Assembly (NCBI GenBank): GCA_020636545.1
Contig: JACJXS010000013.1
Location: 62,001-126,000 of the forward strand
Length of the DNA: 64,000 nucleotides
Direction: 5' to 3'
From: Chitinophagales bacterium
GTDB lineage: Bacteria > Bacteroidota > Bacteroidia > Chitinophagales > JADIYW01
This document shows positions 55,707 to 64,000 of the stretch, one piece after another. Position numbers and translations under genes: made by a program. Under the pieces are notes generated by a model. That model ran no database searches, had not been told where the DNA came from, and saw only the letters and a list, made by a program, of their open reading frames with translations. Each line of letters opens with the position of its first letter. Position 1 is the first letter of the stretch.

Positions 55707-56840
55707 CTAATACATTTCATAAACATTGAACTTACAAGGCAATTTTCCATTCATCATATCAAAGCGTCTTTTGGGTTTTAAACCTACCTTTTTCATCGCT
55801 TCTAAATTAGAAGAAATAATGCCACAAGTATATAAAGTAAAATGTTGTTTGAAGGCATCTCCAATTTCTTTATAAAACACATCAATTGCCTCTTGTTCCA
55901 TACGTTCATCGTACGGAGGATTTAGGATACAAACTCCATTTTGATGTGGTGGAATATGTTTTAAAAAATTCTTTCGTTGTACCGTAATTTGTTGTCTTAA
56001 CCTCGCACGATTGATATTACGTTGAGCTTTCTGTAACACTTTTTCATCTATATCAATACCAAGCACACATTCTTTTTTATCTAAAATTTTTGAATGTGCT
56101 ATATCAATAATTTCATCTAATAATTGGGCATCGAAATCTCGCCATTTTTTAAAACAAAAATCATCTCTATCTAAATTAGGTGCCTTATTAATTGCCATAA
56201 GTGCAGCTTCAATCGCAATCGTTCCACTTCCACACATTCCATCAATAAATAGGTCTTCCCTATTCCAACCTGACAGTCCAATTAAACCCGCTGCCAATAC
56301 TTCATTGATTGGTGCTATATCTTGAAATTGCTTATAGCCTCTTTTGTGCAAACTCTCTCCTGAACTATCCAAACTAATCGTAACTTTATCTTCATTTATA
56401 TGCAAATTAAATAAGATATCAGGATTGTCTGTATTGATACTGGGTCTATTATTGCCGATTTTTCTAAATCTATCACAAATAGCATCTTTTAGTTTTAAAG
56501 AAGCATATTGCGAATGTTTAAAATAGGTTGAAAATACACTACTATTAATTGCAAAAGTTTGTTGCACACTAAAATAATCTTCCCAAGGAATTTGCATTGC
56601 TGCCTGATACAATTCATCGGAAGTTGTTGCTTTAAATTGCTCTAAACTTACTAATGCTCTAAGACAATACCGACTTTCTATATTAATTCTATACAATAAT
56701 GTTTTATCGTATTTACATTGCACACCACGTTTTAGTTTTAAAATATTTTTAGCACCTAAAGCTTTTAATTCTTCTTCTAATAATTCTTCTAAACCCACAA
56801 AAGTTTTAGCCACAATATGTTTAAATGCAAACTTTTCCAT
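55707..56840 (-). CDS. THUMP-domain RNA methyltransferase (RlmL N-half/YpsC-like)
   Basis: A 377-residue protein that would methylate RNA on a base nitrogen. Residues about 50-160 hold the THUMP RNA-binding domain after a ferredoxin-like start (VAKTFVGLEELLEEEL), and the catalytic half has FIDGMCGSGTIAIEAALMA, GIDIDEKVLQKAQRN and the N-methyltransferase motif NPPYDERM. Length equals the first half of E. coli RlmL, which makes m2G2445 in 23S rRNA; target here unproven. It begins three bases after the CtpA gene and probably shares its message. Confidence 0.88.
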   Translation of the reverse strand: MEKFAFKHIVAKTFVGLEELLEEELKALGAKNILKLKRGVQCKYDKTLLYRINIESRYCLRALVSLEQFKATTSDELYQAAMQIPWEDYFSVQQTFAINSSVFSTYFKHSQYASLKLKDAICDRFRKIGNNRPSINTDNPDILFNLHINEDKVTISLDSSGESLHKRGYKQFQDIAPINEVLAAGLIGLSGWNREDLFIDGMCGSGTIAIEAALMAINKAPNLDRDDFCFKKWRDFDAQLLDEIIDIAHSKILDKKECVLGIDIDEKVLQKAQRNINRARLRQQITVQRKNFLKHIPPHQNGVCILNPPYDERMEQEAIDVFYKEIGDAFKQHFTLYTCGIISSNLEAMKKVGLKPKRRFDMMNGKLPCKFNVYEMY

Positions 56841-56843
56841 ACC

Positions 56844-58427
56844 TTATTTTTCAACAGTCTTTAATGCTTTTTCAATCATTTTATCATCTTTAGACATAAC
56901 ATAATAAAAACCGTCATTTTGAAATTGTTGTTTAGCTAAAAATGCTTTCAATCTTAATTCTAAATAAGATTTTGATTTTTCAGCATAAATACTATTTTTT
57001 GAACTTACTCCATTTTTATAGGCATATTGAAGAAATGATTGATAAAATTCATTACTAATATTAAAGTTTTTATCAAAATCTACAATATCTTTAAATTTAA
57101 AATTAGCTTTATTGCTTTGATAATAATTATAAACAAACTCATTCATTACTGAATTATACAATATTTCTAAAACCAATGGATTAAACATGCTTGTATCTAA
57201 AGGAACTAGAATATCAGGCGTAATGCCACCACCACCAAAAACCTCTCTATTTTTTACTTTAGTATGATACACTTGTTTTGGTTTTTGCTCTATTTTAGTT
57301 GTGGTATCTTTGGCATACCTATTTGAGGTTTCCATATAATAAGATTCAATTCCATGTGAATAATCTTTCTGAATACTTCTACCACTTGGTGTATAATATT
57401 TTGCTACCGTCAAACGTACCGCAGAGCCATCTTTAAAAGGAATTTCTTCCTGCACTAAACCTTTCCCAAAGGAACGTCTTCCGATGATTGTACCTCTATC
57501 CCAATCTTGAATAGCACCACTCAAAATTTCACTGGCAGAAGCAGAACCTTCATCAATTAAAATAGCTAAGTTTCCTGATTCAAAATTGCCAATTTTTCCA
57601 GCATTCTGAACCATTTTAGGCGAATTTCTTCCTTCTGTATAAACAATTAATTTCTTACCATCTAATAATTCATCTGTAATTTTAACTGCTTGGTCTAAAA
57701 AACCACCACCATTTCCACGTAAATCAATCACTAAATTTTTCATCCCTTTACCTAACAACATATCTAACTTTTCTGCAAATTCATTATACGTTGTTTGACT
57801 AAAACGATTAATTTTAATAAATCCTGTTTTTGCATCTAACATAAATGCTGCATCTACTGAATAAATTGGAATTTTATTTCTAGTAATAGTGTAATCTATT
57901 ATTTTATTATTGCGTTTTAAAATAGTAACTTTTACTTTAGTTCCTTTCACTCCTTTTAATTTTTTCATTACATCTTCATTTGTAATTTTTACACCTGCAA
58001 CCAAAGTATCATTGATTTTTAAAATTTTATCGCCTGCACTTAAACCAACTTGTTCTGAAGGTCCACCAGCAATTGGAACAACTACTTGAATGGTATCTTT
58101 TGAAATCATAAATTCAATACCAATCCCTTCAAAGTTTCCAGTCATAATTTCAGCTTCTTGTTGGCTTTCGATTGGAGGTAAATAAGTAGAATGTGGATCT
58201 AATTTACCAAGTATATCTGTAATCGCTTCATCATATAATTGTTGAACATTTACGGTATCTACATATTTAGCATCTATTAATTGTAAAATATTTTCCAACT
58301 TAGAATGTATAGTTGTATTGGAATAAATATTTGGATTACCTTGTCGTCTTTCTTGTAACTTATATCCTAAAAAAACACCTGATGCTAAAACCAAAGCGAG
58401 CACTAACGGAATGAGTGATTTATTCAT
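56844..58427 (-). CDS. C-terminal processing protease (CtpA, S41 family)
   Basis: A 527-residue periplasmic serine protease. An N-terminal hydrophobic anchor (LIPLVLALVLASGVFLGY) precedes the S41 N-terminal helix region, a PDZ domain that contains GIGIEFMI and GLSAGDKILKIND, and the catalytic core with FIKINRFSQTT, DLRGNGGGFLDQAV, the nucleophile Ser in DEGSASASEI and the general-base Lys in RRSFGKGLVQ. It would trim protein C-termini or peptidoglycan enzymes. A promoter box ends four bases before its ATG. Confidence 0.94.
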   Translation of the reverse strand: MNKSLIPLVLALVLASGVFLGYKLQERRQGNPNIYSNTTIHSKLENILQLIDAKYVDTVNVQQLYDEAITDILGKLDPHSTYLPPIESQQEAEIMTGNFEGIGIEFMISKDTIQVVVPIAGGPSEQVGLSAGDKILKINDTLVAGVKITNEDVMKKLKGVKGTKVKVTILKRNNKIIDYTITRNKIPIYSVDAAFMLDAKTGFIKINRFSQTTYNEFAEKLDMLLGKGMKNLVIDLRGNGGGFLDQAVKITDELLDGKKLIVYTEGRNSPKMVQNAGKIGNFESGNLAILIDEGSASASEILSGAIQDWDRGTIIGRRSFGKGLVQEEIPFKDGSAVRLTVAKYYTPSGRSIQKDYSHGIESYYMETSNRYAKDTTTKIEQKPKQVYHTKVKNREVFGGGGITPDILVPLDTSMFNPLVLEILYNSVMNEFVYNYYQSNKANFKFKDIVDFDKNFNISNEFYQSFLQYAYKNGVSSKNSIYAEKSKSYLELRLKAFLAKQQFQNDGFYYVMSKDDKMIEKALKTVEK

Positions 58428-58431
58428 TCTA

Positions 58432-58439
58432 CAAATGTA
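58432..58439 (-). promoter_or_regulatory. TAnnTTTG promoter box of the CtpA gene
   Basis: Reverse-strand TACATTTG ends four bases before the ATG at 58427, suggesting a leaderless transcript. No -33 TTG is clear. Confidence 0.45.
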
Positions 58440-58561
58440 AGGATATATAAGCGTCCTATAAATAAAAAAACTTTAATATTTTTTTCAAAAAAATATTTTC
58501 AAAAAGTCTTGACATATTAATAATTTTTATTTAATATTGCAATAATATAAAAACACCCAAC

Positions 58562-59137
58562 ATGATAAAAAAAACATTTTTGTTACTATTATTAGTAATA
58601 ATGGTAGCAAGCACAACACAAGCACAGTCAGTTGAAGACTTCTTAGCATTAAGAAATGACAACATCGAAGAAGTAAATTTAAGATTATCCAATCTGAATT
58701 GGCAACTCTATGATGAAGATGAACAACGTAAAGGCGATATTATCGTTTATACTTACAAAAATGAAAATGACATCGATGCAATGTTAGGTATCCAATGGAT
58801 TGACTATGTCAATCGTCCAAAGCATTACAATAAAAACAGACTATCATTTCAAGTTCAAAACAAAGAATTGTATGAACAATTTGTAAATGAAATTAAAACT
58901 CTTGGTTTCTATTACATTTACCAAAAGAATGTCTATGACAACGATGTGATGTTATATTCTAATAGTGATGTAACAATTGAAATCATAGAATCTAAAAGTA
59001 AATATATGTATGATGGTGGCACTTATTACAATTTTGCGTTCTATAATAAGTTAGAATATGAAGTTGTTTTTAGAGATGAAAATCCATTAGAGAATAATCC
59101 ATTTACAAGTATTTCGTTGTACAATAAATCAAAATAA
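58562..59137 (+). CDS. Secreted protein of unknown function
   Basis: A 191-residue protein with a clear signal peptide (KKTFLLLLLVIMVASTTQAQ) and a mature part rich in Asn, Tyr and Asp with alternating beta-like strands (DIIVYTYKNE, VMLYSNSDVTIEIIES, YEVVFRDENP). It looks like a repeated small alpha/beta unit, each with a WQLYDEDE or LGFYYIYQ helix, but I recognise no family. Probably periplasmic. It stands alone between ctpA (divergent) and the transaldolase gene. Confidence 0.7.
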   Translation: MIKKTFLLLLLVIMVASTTQAQSVEDFLALRNDNIEEVNLRLSNLNWQLYDEDEQRKGDIIVYTYKNENDIDAMLGIQWIDYVNRPKHYNKNRLSFQVQNKELYEQFVNEIKTLGFYYIYQKNVYDNDVMLYSNSDVTIEIIESKSKYMYDGGTYYNFAFYNKLEYEVVFRDENPLENNPFTSISLYNKSK

Positions 59138-59163
59138 AAATTCATTTTCTCGTTTCATTCGCT

Positions 59164-59171
59164 TATATTTG
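59164..59171 (+). promoter_or_regulatory. TAnnTTTG promoter box of the transaldolase gene
   Basis: TATATTTG lies 27 bases before the ATG at 59199. No -33 TTG is evident. Confidence 0.45.
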
Positions 59172-59198
59172 TTATCAATTAAAATACAATTATAAGTT

Positions 59199-59855
59199 AT
59201 GAAATTTTTCATTGATACAGCGAATTTAGAGCAAATTAAAGAAGCAAATGATTTAGGCATCTTAGACGGTGTTACCACTAACCCGTCTTTGATGGCTAAA
59301 GAAGGAATTACAGGAACAGAAAACATCTTAGAGCATTATAAAAAAATATGCAGTATTGTAGATGGTGATGTGAGTGCAGAAGTTATTTCTACAGATTATG
59401 CGAACATTATTGAAGAAGGTAAAAAATTAGCTGCTTTACATCCAAATATTGTGGTAAAAGTACCCATGATAAAAGATGGAATAAAAGCGATAAAATACTT
59501 TACGGACAATGGCATTAAAACAAATTGCACATTAGTATTTTCTGCTGGTCAAGCAATTCTGGCTGCAAAAGCTGGAGCAACTTATTTAAGCCCATTTGTA
59601 GGACGTTTAGATGATATTTCATTTGATGGTATTGATTTAATCCACCAAATTAGACATATCTATGATAACTACAATTACAAAACTGAAATTTTAGCAGCTT
59701 CTGTTAGAAATTCATTACATATAATAAAATGTGCTGAAGTTGGAGCAGATGTTGTTACATGCCCACTTTCTTCCATCACTGGTTTGTTTAATCATCCATT
59801 AACTGACAAAGGATTGGCACAGTTTTTAGCAGATTATGCTAAAGGAAATTCATAA
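59199..59855 (+). CDS. tal: Transaldolase (short FSA/TalC type)
   Basis: The 218-residue enzyme belongs to the short transaldolase group, which moves a dihydroxyacetone unit in the pentose phosphate pathway; relatives act as fructose-6-phosphate aldolase. It shows the N-terminal [28 protein letters not shown], the Schiff-base Lys87 in [27 protein letters not shown] and [12 protein letters not shown]. Transaldolase and aldolase cannot be separated safely by eye. The barnase-like gene follows nine bases later and may be read from the same promoter. Confidence 0.92.
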   Translation: MKFFIDTANLEQIKEANDLGILDGVTTNPSLMAKEGITGTENILEHYKKICSIVDGDVSAEVISTDYANIIEEGKKLAALHPNIVVKVPMIKDGIKAIKYFTDNGIKTNCTLVFSAGQAILAAKAGATYLSPFVGRLDDISFDGIDLIHQIRHIYDNYNYKTEILAASVRNSLHIIKCAEVGADVVTCPLSSITGLFNHPLTDKGLAQFLADYAKGNS

Positions 59856-59864
59856 TACTACTTT

Positions 59865-60338
59865 ATGAAAGGAAAGTTTAGTCTTATATTAATTATAATT
59901 GCATTTATTGCTGGCTTTTTCATTTCGAATCTTACTGGAAAGTATAAGATTGTAGAGAAAGAAAAATTAGAACAGCATACAAATTTCAAAGAACAACATT
60001 CTTCTTCTATTATCAAAAATGAGAAAAATGATGAGCAAAATAATCAATATAATGACAATAATATTCCTATAAAAGTATATGATATTATTAAGCATATCAA
60101 AAAGTACAACAAAGCACCTGATGGTTATGTAGGTGGCAGACAGTTTATGAATTATGAAAAATTATTACCTGAAGAAGATGAGAACGGCAATAAAATTTCA
60201 TACCAAGAATGGGATGTCAATCCAAAAATTGTTGGCAAAAATAGAGGTAAAGAAAGACTAGTTACGGGTTCTGATGGTCGAGTCTATTTTACAAATGATC
60301 ATTACGCATCCTTTAATGAAATAAAACTTTTCGAATGA
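59865..60338 (+). CDS. Barnase-like secreted ribonuclease
   Basis: A 157-residue guanine-type RNase. Residues 5-22 form a signal peptide or membrane anchor, followed by a charged Glu/Asn/Gln linker to about 65. The RNase domain (66-157) contains KAPDGYVGGRQF, the catalytic Glu115 in YQEWDV, Arg127 and Arg131 spaced as Arg83 and Arg87 of barnase, and His146 in TNDHYASF, matching barnase His102. All key residues are present, so it should be active. The barstar gene overlaps its stop by four bases (ATGA), the usual toxin and inhibitor pairing. Confidence 0.92.
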   Translation: MKGKFSLILIIIAFIAGFFISNLTGKYKIVEKEKLEQHTNFKEQHSSSIIKNEKNDEQNNQYNDNNIPIKVYDIIKHIKKYNKAPDGYVGGRQFMNYEKLLPEEDENGNKISYQEWDVNPKIVGKNRGKERLVTGSDGRVYFTNDHYASFNEIKLFE

Positions 60339-60661
60339 CAAAATTAGATAGACCAATAATTACAGATGAAACACTGTTTCTAATTATTGATGGAAAAGAT
60401 TGCCCAACACTAAAGAATTTTTATGAAAACATTGGTGAGCAATTACAATTCCCTGATTATTTTGCATTTAATTTAGACAGTTTCGATGAATTAATGAATG
60501 ACCTTTCGTGGATAGATGAACCTCAAATCATACTTTTAATCGTCAATTTTGAATTATTTTTAGGCCAAGAAGAAAAAGAAAAACTAAAGGCTATTACCCA
60601 AATTTTAGATAATGCAATATTAGAAAATGATTTTATTCATTTTGAATGGTTTTATAAATAA
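60335..60661 (+). CDS. Barstar-family RNase inhibitor
   Basis: A 108-residue acidic protein that would bind and block the preceding RNase inside the cell. Barstar features are IIDGKDCPTLKNFYENIGEQL and the binding helix FPDYFAFNLDSFDELMNDLSW, whose Asp48, Asp51 and Glu52 fill the acidic positions used by barstar against barnase. No signal peptide, as expected for a cytoplasmic immunity protein. The start overlaps the RNase stop as ATGA, which implies coupled translation. Confidence 0.92.
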   Translation: MTKLDRPIITDETLFLIIDGKDCPTLKNFYENIGEQLQFPDYFAFNLDSFDELMNDLSWIDEPQIILLIVNFELFLGQEEKEKLKAITQILDNAILENDFIHFEWFYK

Positions 60662-60788
60662 TTGCAACCACAATCACTAGACAATGTAAACAAAATCGAT
60701 GTTTTTATACAGATGTGGAAAACAAAAGAATCATTTTAATATGAATTTATTTATTTTTCGTAATTAATTATTTAATTTTTAAGTTGAT

Positions 60789-62312
60789 ATGAAATACTCA
60801 TTAGTAATCTTATGTTTTTTATTTACCAATACTTTTGCAAATAGTAGCTATTTAAATAGTTATGGATTTCTTCAAAATATTGAATTTAAACTATATACAA
60901 AAGATATCCCACCTCAAAAAACATTATCAAACCAACAAACGACTGAAGAAATTTTAATGTATGATATTATTCATGCAGTTTGGGAAAACGGCAAATGGAC
61001 TGCCTATACGACCAACAAAACACTTTTGGGCGTTTATAAAGTTGGGAGTCCAACAATTATCCAAAATAGTAATGGTAAAAAATTATTCTTTATAGCAAAT
61101 TTCCCTGGTTCAAAAGGCGGTACTGATTTATATCTATCTGAATTTATAAATGGAGAATGGTCTAAACCAAGAAATATGGGCAAAAATATAAATACACCAT
61201 ATAATGAATCCAATCCAGGAATGTTAGATGAAAATACACTTACCTATTCAACTAATGGAATAATAAAAAAAGTCGATATCAATACATTTGTAATCGATAA
61301 TGGTGGTGATCCACAATTTGATTTTACTGCACAAACAAATAATACAGTAGCAAATGCTCAGAAATTAGCTGAACAAAAGTTAGCTGAACAGAAGTTAGCT
61401 GAACAAAAATTAGCAGAACAGAAACTAGCAGAACAGAAATTAGCTGAACAGAAACTAGCTGAACAAAAATTAGCTGAACAGAAACTAGCAGAACAAAAAT
61501 TAGCTGAACAGAAACTAGCAGAACAAAAATTAGCTGAACAGAAGTTAGCTGAACAGAAGTTGGCTGAACAGAAATTGGCTGAACAGAAGTTAGCACAAGC
61601 TAAAGCAGAATTAGAAAAAAAGATAGCAGAACAGAAATTGGCGGAAGAACAATTAGCTGCTGCAAAAGCAGAACTTGAACAAAAAGTTTCAAAACAAGTT
61701 GTTCCTGAAAAATCAAGCATATCTCAAGATAATACAGATGCTAAGTATGTTGAATTAATGAAAGCGGCTCAAAAACTAAAAGAAGAAAAATTAGCGGAAG
61801 CAAAAGGAGAACAAACCAATACAGAACCTGAAAACTTAATTGATAAAATTATGCAAACAGCTCAAAAGTTGAATGCTCAAAATGAAGAAGAATTAAAATC
61901 AGAGGCTGCTCATAAAAGCAAAACAACTACAACTCCTAAGGTAACAACACCTACTACAACTCCAAAAGTAGTTGAAACTTCTAAACCAACAACACCAACT
62001 GCACCTAAAGAGACAACAACGGTTCAAACAAATAGTTCAAATACAATTAATGACGTAGAAAGTGTAGGTAAACTCTCTACTCCTGCTGCAAAAGCTATGT
62101 TCCCATTAGCAATTCAAATTGGAGCTTATATGAATCCTAATTGGAATATAATCAAACCAATGGGAGCTTTAGGACAACTAAGTACTTTCCAAAATGAATC
62201 AAACTTGAATGTAGTTTGGTTAACTGGCTTTAGTTCAAAAGAAGAAATGCTATCCACTTTAAGTAAAGTAAAAGCTAATAGTACTTTCAAAAATGCTTTT
62301 ATCGTAAAATAA
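60789..62312 (+). CDS. Secreted protein with PD40-like, KLAEQ-repeat and SPOR-like parts
   Basis: A 507-residue exported protein in four parts. After a signal peptide (LVILCFLFTNTFA) comes a small PD40-type beta-propeller piece with KKLFFIANFPGSKGGTDLYLSE and NINTPYNESNPGML. Residues 192-266 are 15 exact KLAEQ pentapeptides, continued by related coiled-coil sequence to about 340. A Thr/Pro-rich linker follows, and the end (LAIQIGAYMNPN to AFIVK) resembles a SPOR peptidoglycan-binding domain. The layout suggests an envelope-spanning tether. It has no obvious partner nearby; obg is convergent. Confidence 0.75.
   Translation: MKYSLVILCFLFTNTFANSSYLNSYGFLQNIEFKLYTKDIPPQKTLSNQQTTEEILMYDIIHAVWENGKWTAYTTNKTLLGVYKVGSPTIIQNSNGKKLFFIANFPGSKGGTDLYLSEFINGEWSKPRNMGKNINTPYNESNPGMLDENTLTYSTNGIIKKVDINTFVIDNGGDPQFDFTAQTNNTVANAQKLAEQKLAEQKLAEQKLAEQKLAEQKLAEQKLAEQKLAEQKLAEQKLAEQKLAEQKLAEQKLAEQKLAEQKLAEQKLAQAKAELEKKIAEQKLAEEQLAAAKAELEQKVSKQVVPEKSSISQDNTDAKYVELMKAAQKLKEEKLAEAKGEQTNTEPENLIDKIMQTAQKLNAQNEEELKSEAAHKSKTTTTPKVTTPTTTPKVVETSKPTTPTAPKETTTVQTNSSNTINDVESVGKLSTPAAKAMFPLAIQIGAYMNPNWNIIKPMGALGQLSTFQNESNLNVVWLTGFSSKEEMLSTLSKVKANSTFKNAFIVK
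61362..61586 (+). repeat. 15 tandem 15-base repeats encoding KLAEQ
   Basis: Fifteen uninterrupted 15-base units, each Lys-Leu-Ala-Glu-Gln. The units differ at third codon positions (AAA/AAG, TTA/CTA/TTG, GCT/GCA, CAA/CAG), so the protein repeat is under selection or the array is old. The next unit degenerates to KLAQ. Copy number is likely to vary between strains. Confidence 0.95.
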
Positions 62313-62359
62313 ATAAGAGAAAACAACTAATGAATGAATGATTATTCATTCATTAGTTG
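62311..62359 (-). terminator. Long hairpin overlapping the obg stop codon
   Basis: A 16-base-pair perfect stem (CAACTAATGAATGAAT at 62324-62339 with its complement at 62344-62359) and a four-base loop. One arm is the last five codons of obg plus part of its stop. On the reverse strand it is followed by TTTTCTCTTATTT, so it can terminate obg; the T-run is missing on the + strand. Confidence 0.65.
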
Positions 62360-63334
62360 CCATAATTGGTCTTTCAATTCCATCAATCCATCTCCACTTT
62401 GGGCTGAAAAGAATACAGATTTTATTTTTTTGGGCAATTCTTTTTTGATTAAATTTTTCAATTCTGCGTCTAAGTAATCTGACTTACTAATTCCAAGCAA
62501 TTTCTTTTTATAGGCTAATTCAGGATTGTATAACTTTAGTTCTTTTTCTAATATTTTAAGTTCTTTTTTTATATCATCACAATCGGCAGGTATTACAAAC
62601 AACAAAACTGAATTTCGTTCAATATGTCTTAAAAAACGCAACCCTAAGCCTTTTCCTTTAGAAGCACCTTCAATAATACCAGGAATATCTGCCATCACAA
62701 ATGATAAATTATCACGATAACTTACAACGCCAACACTCGGAACCAATGTGGTAAATGCATAATCGCCAATTTCAGGTTTGGCAGCACTCAATACAGACAA
62801 TAAAGTTGATTTACCAGCATTTGGAAACCCAACTAAACCAACATCTGCGAGTACTTTTAATTCTAATATTTTCCAACCTTCAACACCTGGCAATCCTGGT
62901 TGTGCGTAATGCGGTGCTTGGTTAGTAGATGTTTTAAAATGATTATTTCCTAAACCTCCTTTGCCTCCTTTTAACCAAATCACTTCTTGTCCATCTTCCA
63001 TAATTTCCACTTCCTTCTCTCCTGTTTCTGCATCTTTTCCAACAGTTCCAAGCGGAACTTCTAAAATAATATCATCACCTTGTTTTCCATATCTCAACGC
63101 ACCTTTTCCACCTTCTCCATTTTGTGCTTTAACGTGTTTTTGAAATTTTAAATGTAATAAAGTCCAAAGTTGCTTATTCCCTCTTAAAATAATATGACCA
63201 CCACGTCCTCCATCGCCGCCATCTGGTCCACCTTTAGGAACATATTTCTCCCTTCTAAAATGTGCTGAACCGGGACCACCATCGCCAGATTTTGTAAAGA
63301 TTTTTACATAGTCAATAAAATTGTTTCCTTCCAT
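62342..63334 (-). CDS. obg: GTPase Obg (CgtA)
   Basis: Obg is an essential GTPase linked to 50S ribosome assembly and growth control. The 330-residue protein has the glycine-rich Obg fold ([45 protein letters not shown]) in the first 158 residues and then the G domain with [13 protein letters not shown] and SKSD for the guanine base. No long C-terminal domain follows, as usual in this phylum. ATG at 63334 is chosen; upstream in-frame codons add only MVILPIQI. It converges with the KLAEQ gene. Confidence 0.95.
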   Translation of the reverse strand: MEGNNFIDYVKIFTKSGDGGPGSAHFRREKYVPKGGPDGGDGGRGGHIILRGNKQLWTLLHLKFQKHVKAQNGEGGKGALRYGKQGDDIILEVPLGTVGKDAETGEKEVEIMEDGQEVIWLKGGKGGLGNNHFKTSTNQAPHYAQPGLPGVEGWKILELKVLADVGLVGFPNAGKSTLLSVLSAAKPEIGDYAFTTLVPSVGVVSYRDNLSFVMADIPGIIEGASKGKGLGLRFLRHIERNSVLLFVIPADCDDIKKELKILEKELKLYNPELAYKKKLLGISKSDYLDAELKNLIKKELPKKIKSVFFSAQSGDGLMELKDQLWQLMNE

Positions 63335-63484
63335 AATTTGAATGGGTAAAATTACCATAAATAAATGGAATTAAGCTTAAAACCAATATAATATAATCTA
63401 TAAGAATTTAAACCCTATAAAAAATGACTAAATATAAGTACTTCTAAAAATGAATAAAATGTAAATTATAAAAACTTTTGTATT

Positions 63485-64000
63485 TTATTTTCTTAATCTT
63501 CCTAACCAAATAATTTCAACTGATTTTGAAATATAATTAATATATCGTGATAAAACAAATAAATAATCTGATAAACGATTCAGGTATTTAATTAAAATAG
63601 GCTCAACAGACTCTTGATGACTTAGTAAAACTGCCGAACGCTCGGCTCTCCTACACACTGTTCTTGCTATATGTGTATGTGCAGCAATTATATTTCCACC
63701 TGGTAAGATAAAAAATTTTAATTCTGGTAATTCTTCAGTCCATTTATCTATTTGTTGTTCTAAAATATTGATATAATCTTCTTTTATTTCTGGTAATGCC
63801 AATTTTTCTTTACCTAATTGTTTTGCTAAATGAGCACCAATATCAAACAATATTTCTTGAATTTCGTGTAATTGTTCAACTGTTTCAGGTAATAATTTTT
63901 GTTCGTTCAGTAAGGAAACAACAACACCAATCGAAGAGTTAAGCTCATCTACATTTCCATAACTATCAATCTTTATATCGGATTTAGAAACTCGTTGCCC
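63485..64000 (-). CDS. Cob(I)alamin adenosyltransferase, PduO/MMAB type (5' end outside window)
   Basis: The reading frame runs off the right edge, so the start is missing; 171 residues are visible. PduO-type enzymes transfer adenosine from ATP to reduced cobalamin to make coenzyme B12. Visible signatures are GQRVSKSDIKIDSYGNVDELNSSIG near the start (ATP and subunit contacts), FFILPGGN, and HIARTVCRRAERSAV, then LNRLSDYLFVLSRY. The adjacent 126 bases towards obg hold nothing I can name. A B12-dependent enzyme is implied elsewhere in the genome. Confidence 0.9.
   Translation of the reverse strand, partial: GQRVSKSDIKIDSYGNVDELNSSIGVVVSLLNEQKLLPETVEQLHEIQEILFDIGAHLAKQLGKEKLALPEIKEDYINILEQQIDKWTEELPELKFFILPGGNIIAAHTHIARTVCRRAERSAVLLSHQESVEPILIKYLNRLSDYLFVLSRYINYISKSVEIIWLGRLRK

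Noticed and set aside
58509..58535. TTGACA followed by TTTAAT, like an E. coli sigma-70 promoter
   Set aside because: Bacteroidota use a different consensus, and the spacing (15) is short. It may be chance in AT-rich DNA.
61362..61586. Direct repeats that could suggest a CRISPR array
   Set aside because: The units are 15 bases long and abut with no spacers, and all lie in one coding frame.
61358..61720. Long antisense frame encoding repeated SANFC units (and a second one at 61324-61596)
   Set aside because: It is the mirror of the KLAEQ repeats on the + strand. A 15-base period opens several frames at once, and the Cys-rich product has no domain.

Overview
The window is an AT-rich chromosomal stretch from a member of the Bacteroidota. 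The evidence is a complete SprA (the giant outer-membrane translocon of the type IX secretion system), a cargo-type protein with a type IX C-terminal sorting domain, a BshB1 bacillithiol deacetylase, LpxB, a TatA, and many short promoter boxes of the form TAnnTTTG used by the Bacteroidota primary sigma factor. No phage, integron, CRISPR array, rRNA or tRNA gene was seen. Genes are packed tightly, with no gene-free gap over 300 bases, so this is mostly core genome.

Layout. 1-9.5 kb: thiol metabolism (bshB1), an RNA methyltransferase, lpdA, an HSDL2-like dehydrogenase, trpS, a deoxynucleoside kinase, eno and aspS. 9.5-15.5 kb: an MFS transporter, a DgkA-type lipid kinase, an alpha/beta hydrolase, a secreted helical-repeat protein, a DUF1569 protein and the GTPase der. 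15.5-20.9 kb: a reverse-strand acyl-CoA catabolic operon (enoyl-CoA hydratase, beta-keto acid cleavage enzyme, two acyl-CoA dehydrogenase/SCP2 fusions). It is interrupted by a 460-base unit that carries a GxxExxY gene between paired inverted repeats. 21-25.4 kb: a solitary hisH, a dnaX whose long form needs a frame change at an A10 run, a VanZ-acyltransferase fusion and gcvH. 25.4-36.3 kb: sprA, ruvA, a LysM lytic transglycosylase, tatA and an S4 RNA-binding protein. 36.3-45.3 kb: envelope and lipid genes (lipocalin-like protein, fatty acid hydroxylase-like protein, GNAT-like protein, PI-PLC-like lipoprotein, lpxB), a secreted glycosidase-like protein with a type IX tail, a COG2509-type flavoprotein and a TMEM175-type channel. 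45.3-52.3 kb: haem synthesis (hemL, hemA, fused hemC-hemD) with a PhyH-type oxygenase, a PPK2 kinase and a DUF2795 protein. 52.3-58.4 kb: a beta-CASP nuclease, a methyltransferase, an atypical SDR and a PAP2 phosphatase in one operon, facing a THUMP methyltransferase and a CtpA protease. 58.5-64 kb: a secreted protein, transaldolase, a barnase-like RNase with its barstar inhibitor, a protein with 15 KLAEQ repeats and a SPOR-like end, obg, and the start-truncated cobalamin adenosyltransferase.

How genes work together. SprA exports proteins with a type IX tail, such as the 757-residue glycosidase-like protein here. HemA, HemL and HemCD cover the steps from glutamyl-tRNA to uroporphyrinogen III. 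The acyl-CoA operon looks like a complete beta-oxidation-type branch that ends in a beta-keto acid cleavage enzyme instead of a thiolase, with a TetR-operator-like palindrome upstream. The most notable points are the dnaX slippery run, the GxxExxY inverted-repeat unit, the barnase/barstar pair, several domain fusions, and a set of genes whose promoter box lies only about 4-8 bases before the start codon, which suggests leaderless mRNAs.
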